Assembly: GCF_030348825.1 (NCBI RefSeq)
Contig: NZ_JAUCES010000005.1
Location: 434,001 to 498,000, forward strand
Length of the DNA stretch: 64,000 nucleotides
Reading direction: 5' to 3'
Source: Fictibacillus sp. b24
Lineage (GTDB): Bacteria > Bacillota > Bacilli > Bacillales > Fictibacillaceae
The notes under the pieces are model-generated. The model did no database searches and was not told where the DNA came from. It saw only the letters and a list, made by a program, of their open reading frames with translations. The translations under genes were made by a program, and so were the position numbers. Shown piece after piece: positions 1 to 7,465 of this stretch. The first letter of the stretch is position 1. Every line of letters starts with the position of its first letter.

Positions 1-308
1 CCTTGAAATACATGACCAGTTAATTCATATTTTTTGTTGAAGTACATGGCATACGTTTCATTTAGTTCTTTCATGAATTCTCCAGGTGGGGACTTGCTGC
101 ACAAAATTTGAAGGTGCGTATGGTTTGTCATGAGGCAATAAGAGAAGAGCTCGACAGCGTGCTTTTTAACACAGTGACTTAAGATCTTTAAGTAGCGATG
201 GAAATCGAGATGGGAATAAAATAGAGGTTCCCTGCGGTTTCCGCGAGTCGTCACGTGATAAACAGCATCAGGGTACCAAATGCGGGGTGATCTAGGAATA
301 ATTTTCAC
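1..308 (-). CDS. REP-associated tyrosine transposase (Y1_Tnp / RAYT), 3' part outside window
   Basis: About the first 100 residues of an IS200-like Y1 transposase of the RAYT type, reading off the left edge. Visible landmarks are the N-terminal PRSPRIWYPDAVYHVTTRGN block and the HUH-type motif MTNHTHLQI, whose two histidines bind metal next to the distal catalytic tyrosine (not in the window). The family cuts single-stranded DNA and is linked to dispersed REP-like palindromes; one such palindrome lies 60 bases upstream at 368-405. There is no ATG. The AGGAGG at 308-313 is correctly spaced for ATT at 297-299, which aligns with the usual MPR start; the GTG at 306-308 lies inside the ribosome site. 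Family call is firm; start is uncertain. Confidence 0.85.
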   Translation of the reverse strand, partial: MKIIPRSPRIWYPDAVYHVTTRGNRREPLFYSHLDFHRYLKILSHCVKKHAVELFSYCLMTNHTHLQILCSKSPPGEFMKELNETYAMYFNKKYELTGHVFQ

Positions 309-313
309 CTCCT

Positions 314-345
314 TTCAGTTGTACTTCTATTCAGTTGTACTTCTA
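314..345. repeat. Exact 16-bp tandem duplication
   Basis: The unit TTCAGTTGTACTTCTA occurs twice in direct succession (314-329 and 330-345), directly upstream of the ribosome site of the minus-strand transposase gene. It looks like a replication-slippage duplication. Confidence 0.8.
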
Positions 346-367
346 TTATACTTGCTGATAGCCGTAT

Positions 368-405
368 GTGGGAAATGGGGACTGGCCCCAAACAATTTAT
401 TTCCC
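368..405. repeat. REP-like palindromic element, copy a
   Basis: Nested palindrome: an outer GGGAAAT / ATTTCCC pair around an inner GGGGACTGGCCCC. It is nearly the same as the element at 7405-7443 and shares its core with copies at 3211, 25348, 26617, 28696 and 34453. It lies upstream of the RAYT transposase, the usual arrangement for REP elements. Confidence 0.7.
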
Positions 406-647
406 TTATTGTTTTTGAGTAAAACCCCACAAGGAAGTGGGAATGCAATCGGTTCGAATCACTCCTTTTCGCAAAGTTATACATTTTCCGAAACAAAATC
501 CACAATGTTTTTGTCGAAAGTACAGCCTTTATAGCACTTCTTATCAAATTTCCCCGGAAATTTTTCCGATAAATTAGCTCGAAAATGAATATCTACCTTA
601 TATCTACACAAAATAACCCCGTATTTTATTTAACGGAGGTATACATA

Positions 648-1325
648 TTGAATCCAAATCAACCGAATCAACCCAACCTGAATCAAAACCAGCAGCCAGC
701 AGCAACTAACAGTCCCGAATTCATCCATCAAAACATGCAGACTGGTCAAGTACCTGCTCAGCTCAATCATGGCGGTCACGAGATGTTTGATGTTCATGAA
801 ATGCTGAGTGGCATAGTTTCTACATTAAATCTATACACGATGTGCCGTGGCCACGTGCAGGATCCCGAATTGAAAACAATGCTGAACAGCCATTATCAGC
901 ATATTTCAAGAGAATACAATGCTTGTGTGCAGGCTTTTCAAACAGGAACAAATCCAGCTCACAAAACAGAGTCTTATATGATGAAGCAAGACAATGACTT
1001 TGTATACGGATTAAAACCAGCGCAGCCTAAAAAACCAATTCAAGGTGTGACCGAATTAAATGATGAGTCTGTTTCATCCCTCATCCTAGGAACATTAAAG
1101 TCCAATGCATCGTTACGAGCGATGGCGACCTTAGAAGTTACCAATCCGGTGATGAGACGTGTTTTAGCAGACGGAATCCCGAACTGGATAGAGATGGCTT
1201 ATGAGCTGTCAATTTGGCAAAATAAGCATCATTATTATCAAGTTCCACAGCTCAACCAACAGGATATGACGAGCATGCTGAACGCTTATGCCCCATCACA
1301 ACAGACACAACCACCGCTTCAATAA
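648..1325 (+). CDS. CotF-family spore coat protein
   Basis: 225-residue protein of the Coat_F family, structural components deposited on the spore surface. After an Asn/Gln/Pro-rich N-terminus (residues 1-45) come two helical segments: one around FDVHEMLSGIVSTLNLYTMC and one around the C-terminal VTNPVMRRVLADGIPNWIEM repeat typical of the family. TTG at 648 is the start because TAACGGAGGT lies seven bases upstream; the in-frame ATG at 585 has no ribosome site. The gene is monocistronic and is closed by the hairpin at 1340. The substrate or partner inside the coat cannot be read from sequence. Confidence 0.8.
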   Translation: MNPNQPNQPNLNQNQQPAATNSPEFIHQNMQTGQVPAQLNHGGHEMFDVHEMLSGIVSTLNLYTMCRGHVQDPELKTMLNSHYQHISREYNACVQAFQTGTNPAHKTESYMMKQDNDFVYGLKPAQPKKPIQGVTELNDESVSSLILGTLKSNASLRAMATLEVTNPVMRRVLADGIPNWIEMAYELSIWQNKHHYYQVPQLNQQDMTSMLNAYAPSQQTQPPLQ

Positions 1326-1339
1326 CTCTATAATCATAT

Positions 1340-1373
1340 AAAACGAGCTCCTTAAAAAAGGGGCTCGTTTTAT
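1340..1373 (+). terminator. Rho-independent terminator of the coat gene
   Basis: AAACGAGCTCC and GGGGCTCGTTT form a stem around an A-rich loop, followed by TTATATT. Confidence 0.8.
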
Positions 1374-1510
1374 ATTGTCACGAAAACAGGGATATCATGA
1401 GTAGGAATAGAAGAATTCTTTAAAGTCGAAAGAACTCGACAAGGTGAATTGAATTTGCCATAGTAATGAGTGGACTTATTTTACGTATTGAACTCCAGGG
1501 GGGGTAAAAA

Positions 1511-1804
1511 ATGAAAAAGCGTATCGACTGGCGATACAGAGTATCAAATAAAGAAGCCATTATGGGTACTGTGCTCGCTATCTTAAACTTTATCTGGTGG
1601 TATGCGTTTGCTTACGGTCTAGGTGGACGCCCTGTTAAAGAATACACATACATACTCGGATTTCCTGCATGGTTTTTTTACAGTTGTATTGTAGGATTTG
1701 TAGTTTTTACTGTTTTGGTATATATCATGGTGAAGTTCTTTTTCAAAGAAGTTCCGTTTGATACAGAAGATTCAGAGCCAAAAGAGGAGGGCGATGTTCG
1801 ATGA
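1511..1804 (+). CDS. yhdT: YhdT family (DUF997) small membrane protein
   Basis: 97 residues with two hydrophobic helices (about 20-42 and 52-78) and charged ends, matching the YhdT/DUF997 family. The last four bases overlap the start of panF (ATGA at 1801-1804), the same gene pair as yhdT-panF in enterobacteria, so it is very likely an accessory partner of the sodium/pantothenate symporter. No biochemical role is established for the family. The ribosome site is the purine run GGGGGGGTAAAAA just before the ATG. Confidence 0.8.
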   Translation: MKKRIDWRYRVSNKEAIMGTVLAILNFIWWYAFAYGLGGRPVKEYTYILGFPAWFFYSCIVGFVVFTVLVYIMVKFFFKEVPFDTEDSEPKEEGDVR

Positions 1805-3240
1805 ACTGGGATGTGATCCTTCCTTTAGCGTTCTTTTTGATCCTTGTTTTTCTAGTTGGTATTTACACCTCCCGTCATATAAAAAGTGGACCTTCTTTTT
1901 TACAAGATTATTTTTTAGCAGGCAGAGAACTTGGCGGCTTTGTGCTCGCTATGACGATGGTTGCCACTTATGGCAGTGCTTCAAGCTTTATTGGAGGTCC
2001 CGGTGCTGCTTATCAATTAGGGCTTGGCTGGGTATTGCTCGCTATGGCGCAGCTTGTGACAGGTTATTTTACACTAGCCGTCCTCGGAAAAAAGTTTGCG
2101 ATAGTGGCTCGTAAGATTAACGCAGTTACGCTTATTGATTTTCTAAAAGCGCGTTATGAAAGCAAGTGGGTCGTCATATTGTCAGCGTTAAGCATTGTTA
2201 TCTTCTTGTTTTCAGCGATGGCTGCCCAATGGGTGGGCGGAGGAAGGCTAATCGAGTCGTTCACCGGGTTATCCTATACAACAGCCCTATTTATCTTTTC
2301 GGGTTCTGTCCTCGTTTATGTTATTGCAGGTGGATTTCGAGCTGTCGTGATTACAGATGCGATCCAAGGCGTTGTCATGGTGATCGGGACGGTCATCATA
2401 CTAGCAGGAACGATTATAGCAGGTGGCGGAATAGAGAACATTATGGGGGAATTAAGAGCGGAAAACCCAAATCTCATTTCGCCGTTCGGCTCGGATCAAT
2501 CCCTTACACCTCTTTATGTTTCGTCATTTTGGATTTTGGTTGGTGTGGGTGTCGTAGGATTGCCGCAGATTTCGGTTAGAGCGATGAGCTACCGAAACGC
2601 AAAAGCCATGCATAGAGCGATGATCATCGGAACGTTCGTTGTAGGGTTTATCATGCTTGGCATGCATTTAGCGGGTGTGTTTGGAAGAGTAGTCCTCCCA
2701 GGGATCGAGGTTCCGGATAAAGTAATGCCTCTATTGGCACTCGAGGTACTGCCAGGGTGGTTGGCAGGTATTGTCTTAGCTGCGCCGCTTGCTGCTGTTA
2801 TGTCAACGGTTGACTCTGTGCTACTGCTCGTCAGCTCAGCAATTATAAAGGATGTTTATATCAATTACATCAAGCCAGATGCAGAAGAGCAATTTGTAAA
2901 AAAACTAAGCTTCGGAATCACAGCTGTAGTCGGGTTAAGTGTGTTCGCGATGGCCATTCATCCGCCAGACTTGCTGATCTGGCTCAATCTCTTCGCATTC
3001 GGTGGATTAGAAGCAGCCTTCATTTGGCCAATTGTTATGGGGCTGTATTGGAAAAGAGGAAATGCCAACGGAGCGATCGCATCTATACTCGTTGGAGTAG
3101 GTTCTTATATGTATTTGCACCTGAACTACCCGAACCTATGGGGCATGCATACGGTTGTAATGCCAATCGTGCTATCCTTCTTTGCCTACATTGTGGGGAG
3201 TTTCACAAAGGGGGACAGACCCCAGACAAATACATTCTAA
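1801..3240 (+). CDS. panF: Sodium/pantothenate symporter PanF
   Basis: Solute:sodium symporter (SSSF) of 479 residues with about 13 membrane helices, importing pantothenate, the coenzyme A precursor. The N-terminal YFLAGRELGGFVLAMTMVAT and GSASSFIGGPGAAY segments and the later AAPLAAVMSTVDSVLLL segment are family signatures around the sodium sites. It is translationally coupled to yhdT. The last residues, GDRPQTNTF, are encoded by a REP-like palindrome (GGGGACAGACCCC at 3211-3223), so the native C-terminus appears to have been replaced by an inserted element. The transporter core is intact. Confidence 0.9.
   Translation: MNWDVILPLAFFLILVFLVGIYTSRHIKSGPSFLQDYFLAGRELGGFVLAMTMVATYGSASSFIGGPGAAYQLGLGWVLLAMAQLVTGYFTLAVLGKKFAIVARKINAVTLIDFLKARYESKWVVILSALSIVIFLFSAMAAQWVGGGRLIESFTGLSYTTALFIFSGSVLVYVIAGGFRAVVITDAIQGVVMVIGTVIILAGTIIAGGGIENIMGELRAENPNLISPFGSDQSLTPLYVSSFWILVGVGVVGLPQISVRAMSYRNAKAMHRAMIIGTFVVGFIMLGMHLAGVFGRVVLPGIEVPDKVMPLLALEVLPGWLAGIVLAAPLAAVMSTVDSVLLLVSSAIIKDVYINYIKPDAEEQFVKKLSFGITAVVGLSVFAMAIHPPDLLIWLNLFAFGGLEAAFIWPIVMGLYWKRGNANGAIASILVGVGSYMYLHLNYPNLWGMHTVVMPIVLSFFAYIVGSFTKGDRPQTNTF
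3211..3235. repeat. REP-like element, copy c, inside the 3' end of panF
   Basis: GGGGACAGACCCCAGACAAATACA matches the right-hand part of the dispersed element at 28696 (GACCCCAAACAAATACA). It supplies the panF stop region. Confidence 0.65.
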
Positions 3241-3280
3241 ACGACATTGTCCACTGGAGGTGGACAATGTCGTTTTTCTT
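3241..3280 (+). terminator. Terminator of yhdT-panF
   Basis: A perfect 14-bp stem starting ACGACATTGTCCAC with loop TGGAG, followed by a T-rich tract. It begins at the base after the panF stop. Confidence 0.9.
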
Positions 3281-3579
3281 TTCTTCTCAAATGGAATTCA
3301 AAAAATGGGATTTATAATAATTACCCAAATAATTACCACCAATACAAAACCTATAATAGAATCTTTAAATAAAATCCTACTAAAATGAAAATTTAGTAAT
3401 AACTTACTAAATACCCATTTACAGTGAATAGAGCTGGTGGTAATTTAGTATCAGAATATAATTAGATAGTGTGGAGCTGTGAAGGTTGTTCTGTATGTGG
3501 GCGCTTGGAACAACTGAAGCTAGTAGCGCAACCGACCGCTTTCTTTATGCGTTCTATATAAAGGAAGGGGTATTTTGTT
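3281..3579. other. Gene-free leader with possible RNA structure
   Basis: No coding region is visible. A palindrome ATTTAGTAA/TTACTAAAT lies at 3391-3412. From about 3478 to 3540 there is a stem candidate GGTTGTTC / GAACAACT followed by a GC-richer stretch containing TAGCGCAACCGACCGC. It matches no riboswitch class that I recognise. It immediately precedes the secreted coiled-coil gene. Confidence 0.3.
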
Positions 3580-4068
3580 ATGGAAATCTCTCGAAAAGAA
3601 AAATTCAGTGCAAAGAAAAAGGCAACAAAGAAATGGCCTAAAATTGTTTTAGCATCAACTTTGGCATTAGGCGTGGGTTCAACATCTGCATTTGCTGCAA
3701 AGCCGGAACTTGCTGATTATCTCTACAACCAGATCGTTTCGTTCACTTACAAGCCAGAAATAGATCAAGCTCTTCAGGATGAAGAAAAGTCACTATTGAA
3801 GAATCTAAGCACAAGCATTGCTTCTATCTTCTCAGGTGCTAAACAAGAGCTAGAAGATGAGAAACAAAAGATTATAACAAACAAAAAGACTGAAATACAG
3901 TCCCACTACAACAGTGAAATGGCTGAAGTTACAAAGAAAAAAGAGGAAGCAATGACGAAAAAGAAACAAGAAATGAATGACGCTGCTACTAAGTCAACCA
4001 CTGAAATAAAAGCTAACATCACAAACGAGATTGAAAAAGAGATTGAAAAAAACAAAAACACGAAATAA
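3580..4068 (+). CDS. Secreted Lys/Glu-rich coiled-coil protein
   Basis: 162-residue hypothetical protein. A positively charged N-terminus and hydrophobic stretch end at AFA-A (about residues 20-40), which looks like a signal peptide. The remaining 120 residues are almost entirely charged helix (Glu, Lys, Thr, Asn), a probable long coiled coil, with no cysteine and no cell-wall anchor. It is monocistronic, closed by the hairpin at 4075. I recognise no family; a structural or spore-surface role would be guesswork. Confidence 0.6.
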   Translation: MEISRKEKFSAKKKATKKWPKIVLASTLALGVGSTSAFAAKPELADYLYNQIVSFTYKPEIDQALQDEEKSLLKNLSTSIASIFSGAKQELEDEKQKIITNKKTEIQSHYNSEMAEVTKKKEEAMTKKKQEMNDAATKSTTEIKANITNEIEKEIEKNKNTK

Positions 4069-4074
4069 ATTTCC

Positions 4075-4107
4075 AAGAGCGGAATCTTCATTCTCCGCTC
4101 TTTTTCT
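4075..4107 (+). terminator. Terminator
   Basis: GAGCGGA / TCCGCTC stem followed by TTTTTCTTTTTC. Confidence 0.85.
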
Positions 4108-4154
4108 TTTTCTGATATCCTAGAATATAGAAATAGATGAACGGAGAGAAATCT

Positions 4155-4889
4155 ATGAAAAAACTATTTTTAGCACTTAGTATTATTTTTCTCGTGTATG
4201 CAACGGCTATGCTCATCCAAACGACCAACATGGACATGGGTCTGGCGGTTTTCTTCCTTTTGGGTGCGCTTTTTTTCGTCATCTATTATCGACACAATAT
4301 GGCAAGGCAACTTTTTCAAACCTACAAAAAAACAACCGTGACGATTATTGTCCTATGCTTACTTTTTGCTGCCACTCTAGAAACTCTTATTCTGACATCT
4401 GCTAACACTGACCCGGGGAAGGTCTCAGGAAAAATAGACTCCATCCTCGTTCTTGGCGGCGGTACAAAAAACAACCGACCTGGTGCTGTTCTTAAAGGAA
4501 GGCTAGATCAAGCACTTGCTTATGCCGAGAACCATCCGAATGTTAACTTTATCGTGAGCGGCGGGCTTGGATTCGGAAAAACAACGAGTGAGGGCACGAT
4601 CATGAAAAACTATTTAGTAGAGAATGGGATTGAGCCTGAACGCATACAGATTGAAGAAAAGGCTACAAGTACGTACGAAAATCTTTTATATACGAAGGAA
4701 ATGATTGGTGCCGATCATCAATTGTTAATCGTAACGAGTGATTTTCATCTTTTTCGAACAAAGATGATTGCAAAACGTGTTGGAATTGAAGCAGAGGGTC
4801 TTGGGTCACCGCTCAGAATCTCATCTGTTCCTCAGGCACACGTACGAGAATATATGGCGATCATAAAGAGTTATTTTACCGACCGTTAA
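4155..4889 (+). CDS. YdcF family (DUF218) membrane protein
   Basis: 244 residues: three hydrophobic helices in the first 85, then an extracytoplasmic DUF218 domain. The domain shows ILVLGGG, LKGRLDQALAY, NFIVSGGLG, STYENLLYTKE and LLIVTSDFHLFRTK, the conserved Gly/Asp/Asn-rich pocket of the SanA/YdcF/ElyC group. Members are tied to cell envelope (peptidoglycan/lipid carrier) processes, but the exact reaction is unknown. ATG 4155 is preferred over ATG 4137 because ACGGAGAG lies in front of it. Confidence 0.75.
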   Translation: MKKLFLALSIIFLVYATAMLIQTTNMDMGLAVFFLLGALFFVIYYRHNMARQLFQTYKKTTVTIIVLCLLFAATLETLILTSANTDPGKVSGKIDSILVLGGGTKNNRPGAVLKGRLDQALAYAENHPNVNFIVSGGLGFGKTTSEGTIMKNYLVENGIEPERIQIEEKATSTYENLLYTKEMIGADHQLLIVTSDFHLFRTKMIAKRVGIEAEGLGSPLRISSVPQAHVREYMAIIKSYFTDR

Positions 4890-4908
4890 AGGAATGAGGC
4901 TAACGATT

Positions 4909-5085
4909 ATGGATAAAAGTAAGTATCATTGCTGCGCGACATGTATAAATTTCAAGCCGGAAAAAACGAGCCAAGGTATGCGATATCACTGCGTACGTCT
5001 TGGTTTTGAGACAAAACCACAGTACCAGTTCAATTGCTGGGATCCGAAACCTCATGTGGTAGAGCTTATGAAGAAAGAAAAATAA
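4909..5085 (+). CDS. Small Cys-rich protein, possible metal binding
   Basis: 58 residues with five cysteines and a histidine arranged as HCCATC, YHCVR and NCW, suggesting a small zinc or iron-sulfur knuckle. The ATG at 4909 follows AAAGGAATGAGG; the upstream ATG at 4894 has no spacing to a ribosome site. It starts 20 bases after the YdcF gene and is probably co-transcribed. Family not recognised. Confidence 0.55.
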   Translation: MDKSKYHCCATCINFKPEKTSQGMRYHCVRLGFETKPQYQFNCWDPKPHVVELMKKEK

Positions 5086-5111
5086 ATGTTGGAATTATTT
5101 TACACAAATAC

Positions 5112-5200
5112 CTTGCAATACAAGTTAGCTCTGCATATACTATTGGTATATCTTGTAATGCAAGACATTCTTTTTTTATTCAATACCCTTGCAATACAAG
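5112..5200. promoter_or_regulatory. Promoter with three PadR-type operator palindromes
   Basis: Three copies of a 13-bp dyad, CTTGCAATACAAG at 5112-5124 and 5188-5200 and CTTGTAATGCAAG at 5152-5164, spaced 40 and 36 bases apart. The first contains the -35 box TTGCAA (5113), and TATACT (5136) lies 17 bases downstream as the -10 box. The layout fits autorepression of the PadR/HAAS operon that follows: a dimer over the -35 box and two more sites over the transcript start and leader. Confidence 0.75.
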
Positions 5201-5223
5201 ATAGTGAAAAGAGGTGCACCTAT

Positions 5224-5556
5224 TTGTCGAACACTCAAATGTTAAAAGGGATTCTCGATGGTTGTCTTTTAGCCATTATCCAAGAAGGTGAAGTATATGG
5301 CTACGAATTAGCTGAAAAGCTGGAGACTTACGGATTTCAACAAACGAGTGAGGGGACGATCTATCCGCTTTTAATTCGTATGCAGAAAGAAGAACTCGTA
5401 ACCACAACGTTAAAGAAATCAACGGCAGGACCAAGGCGAAAGTATTATTCACTTACGAAAAAAGGTGAAGAAGAGCTAGAGGCTTTTATTGAAAGATGGA
5501 GTCAGTTATCCCGCTCGGTGGATCAAATTTTAAAAAAGAAAGGAAGCGGAAAATGA
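5224..5556 (+). CDS. PadR family transcriptional regulator
   Basis: 110-residue winged-helix repressor of the short PadR subfamily: helix-turn-helix around GCLLAIIQEGEVYGYELAEK, then the conserved SEGTIYPLLIRMQKEEL wing region and GPRRKYYSLTKKGEEEL. TTG 5224 is the start: AGAGGTG is seven bases upstream and the product begins MSNTQMLKGILDG as in homologues. Earlier in-frame codons lie within the operator region. It overlaps the HAAS gene by four bases (ATGA), so the two are translationally coupled. Repression of its own operon through the upstream dyads is inference. Confidence 0.85.
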   Translation: MSNTQMLKGILDGCLLAIIQEGEVYGYELAEKLETYGFQQTSEGTIYPLLIRMQKEELVTTTLKKSTAGPRRKYYSLTKKGEEELEAFIERWSQLSRSVDQILKKKGSGK

Positions 5557-6317
5557 ATGCGCCAAAACATACGTTAACGGCAGAAAGTCAGGATTTTTTA
5601 GATAACTTAAGACTTTATTTATTCTCAAGTGGAAAAAAGGACGATGAGATAAATGAAATCGTAGAAGAATTAGAAGATCATCTGATGGAAGCGGAAAAGC
5701 GCGGCAAATCCGTTCAGCATATTGTCGGAAGCTCGCCAAAAGTATACATGGAGCAGCTATCAGAGGAGATGTCGTTTGACTTTAAATGGTTATCGTATTT
5801 TCCGGTGATCGTACTAGGGGTCTTTGCTTATGTGCTGTTAGGAGATGCCATCAGAGGCGGAGTGCAATATTCGCTTCTTCAAGTCATCGGATATCCTGTG
5901 GCATGCTTGCTTCTAACTCTGTTATATTTGAAAACCTTCAAGTTCTTAGCTAGCCGAGAGCTTTCTAAAGTAAAAAACGGCGTAATCTTTTTCTTGTTAG
6001 GAAGTTTACCGATCGCATTCTTTTTAGGGCTTTTACTGGCAAACAAAGCATACAAAACGCCATCAGTAATTGACCTAGGAACAACAGGAAATATAGTGGC
6101 AACAATACTTGCAGCTGGAATCTTTATCGGAATCGCTTTATGGAGCAAAACGTGGTTCACAATTGTCATACCTCTCATGTTGTTTGTGCCTGAATTTTTG
6201 ATTGGCCTGACTTCACTTGAAAAAGAAACGAAGGGAATCATGACGTTATCGATTATGGTTGTGGTGTTCGCAACCTACTTCGCTTTCACAGTAAAAAAAT
6301 CCAAGGAAACTTTATGA
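5553..6317 (+). CDS. HAAS-domain membrane protein, PadR partner
   Basis: 254 residues. The first 70 form a helical HAAS/DUF1700-type cytoplasmic domain (NEIVEELEDHLMEAEKRGKS). The rest contains about six membrane helices. Such proteins are regularly encoded directly after short PadR regulators and are thought to transmit an envelope signal or be the regulated output. The ATG overlaps the padR stop. No enzymatic motif is seen. Confidence 0.75.
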   Translation: MNAPKHTLTAESQDFLDNLRLYLFSSGKKDDEINEIVEELEDHLMEAEKRGKSVQHIVGSSPKVYMEQLSEEMSFDFKWLSYFPVIVLGVFAYVLLGDAIRGGVQYSLLQVIGYPVACLLLTLLYLKTFKFLASRELSKVKNGVIFFLLGSLPIAFFLGLLLANKAYKTPSVIDLGTTGNIVATILAAGIFIGIALWSKTWFTIVIPLMLFVPEFLIGLTSLEKETKGIMTLSIMVVVFATYFAFTVKKSKETL

Positions 6318-6328
6318 TTCTAAATGAG

Positions 6329-6357
6329 AGCTGATTCCTTTTGATCAGCTTTTTTTG
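6329..6357 (+). terminator. Terminator of the PadR operon
   Basis: AGCTGAT / ATCAGCT stem followed by seven T. Confidence 0.85.
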
Positions 6358-6518
6358 TGATGCAATCGCACTTGCATGTTTACATCAAACACGCCACTTG
6401 CACTGAAAAAGCTTACAATGTTACATTGTGTAAGGCTTTACACAGCGTAATAGTGGAAATACTGTTGATAGATAAGGTGATCTTGAAACAGATCATCGAA
6501 AAAGAAAGGATTTTTGAT

Positions 6519-7403
6519 ATGAATCTTCAAATTCCGATTGAAATAAAAGAAAAGCTGCAGAAAGAGGCGGCGAAACGATTAAAAAACTTACCAGATGTAT
6601 ATAAAGAATTGATTGGTGAGCGGGGCTACACAGCGCCTGACGCTTCCCTTATAGAAGACGCTGTGATCGCACTTGCATTAGGAAAAAATGTCCTGTTAAA
6701 GGGACCGACTGGTTCAGGTAAAACGAAGCTAGCCGAGCTACTTTCAAATGTGTTCGGACAGCCGCTTCATCAAGTGAACGCTTCTGTTGACTTAGACGCT
6801 GAAGCTCTTCTCGGCCACAAAACGTTAAGCTACAACGAGGGAAAGCAAGAGATTGAGTTCATTCCAGGACCTGTAACGAAAGCGGCAACGAACGGACACT
6901 TTCTCTACATCGATGAGATCAACATTGCAAAACCAGAAACACTCCCGATTCTAAACGGAATGCTCGACTACCGACGTACAATTGCAAATCCGTTTACTGG
7001 GGAAGTCGTAAAAGCGCAGCCTGGATTCAATGTCATTGCTGCAATTAACGAAGGGTACATCGGAACGGTGCCGCTGAATGAAGCGTTAAAAAATCGTTTC
7101 GTTGTGATCGAAGTGCCTTACATTCAAGGTGATACGTTAAAAGAAATGCTGAAAAACCAGTCTCAGCAAAAAGACGAAGACGTTCTCTCGAAGTTTGTCC
7201 AGCTTTCATCTGACCTTATCGGTCAGGCGAAAGCCGGCCATCTGTCCGAGGACGCCGCATCCATCCGCGCACTGCTGGATGCGGCCGACCTCTCCGTCTA
7301 CTTGCCGGCGAAGCGCGCCATCCAGCGCGCAATCGCCGACAAGCTCGAAGATGCCCGCGAACGCGCCCTCGTTTCCAACGTGGCCGCGACGCTGTTTGCG
7401 TAA
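6519..7403 (+). CDS. yojN: MoxR/CbbQ-type AAA+ ATPase YojN
   Basis: 294-residue AAA+ chaperone-like ATPase. Walker A is GPTGSGKT (about residue 62), Walker B is FLYIDEIN, sensor/arginine region is EALKNRFV. It pairs with the VWA protein encoded next, as in CbbQ/CbbO and NorQ/NorD systems that insert metal or activate enzyme complexes; the client here is unknown. ATG 6519 follows AAGAAAGGA; longer in-frame starts overlap the preceding terminator. The last 60 codons switch abruptly to high GC (70% in 7261-7320 by count, against 40% in 6901-6960), suggesting a recombined segment. Confidence 0.85.
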   Translation: MNLQIPIEIKEKLQKEAAKRLKNLPDVYKELIGERGYTAPDASLIEDAVIALALGKNVLLKGPTGSGKTKLAELLSNVFGQPLHQVNASVDLDAEALLGHKTLSYNEGKQEIEFIPGPVTKAATNGHFLYIDEINIAKPETLPILNGMLDYRRTIANPFTGEVVKAQPGFNVIAAINEGYIGTVPLNEALKNRFVVIEVPYIQGDTLKEMLKNQSQQKDEDVLSKFVQLSSDLIGQAKAGHLSEDAASIRALLDAADLSVYLPAKRAIQRAIADKLEDARERALVSNVAATLFA

Positions 7404-7404
7404 G

Positions 7405-7443
7405 CTGGGAAATGGGGTCTGACCCCACACAATTTATTTCCCA
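7405..7443. repeat. REP-like palindromic element, copy b
   Basis: Same nested design as copy a at 368-405: TGGGAAAT, core GGGGTCTGACCCC (7414-7426), then ACAATTTATTTCCCA. It occupies the whole yojN-yojO gap up to the yojO ribosome site. Confidence 0.75.
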
Positions 7444-7465
7444 CGACTTTGGAGGTTTTCCCTAG

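Noticed and set aside
305-547. 80-residue minus-strand frame upstream of the RAYT gene
   Set aside because: No ribosome site, no family resemblance, and it crosses the palindrome element a; the supported gene here is the RAYT reading from about 299 downward.
3478-3540. Possible c-di-AMP, c-di-GMP or M-box riboswitch before the coiled-coil gene
   Set aside because: None of the diagnostic core blocks of these classes is present in order; kept only as an unexplained leader.
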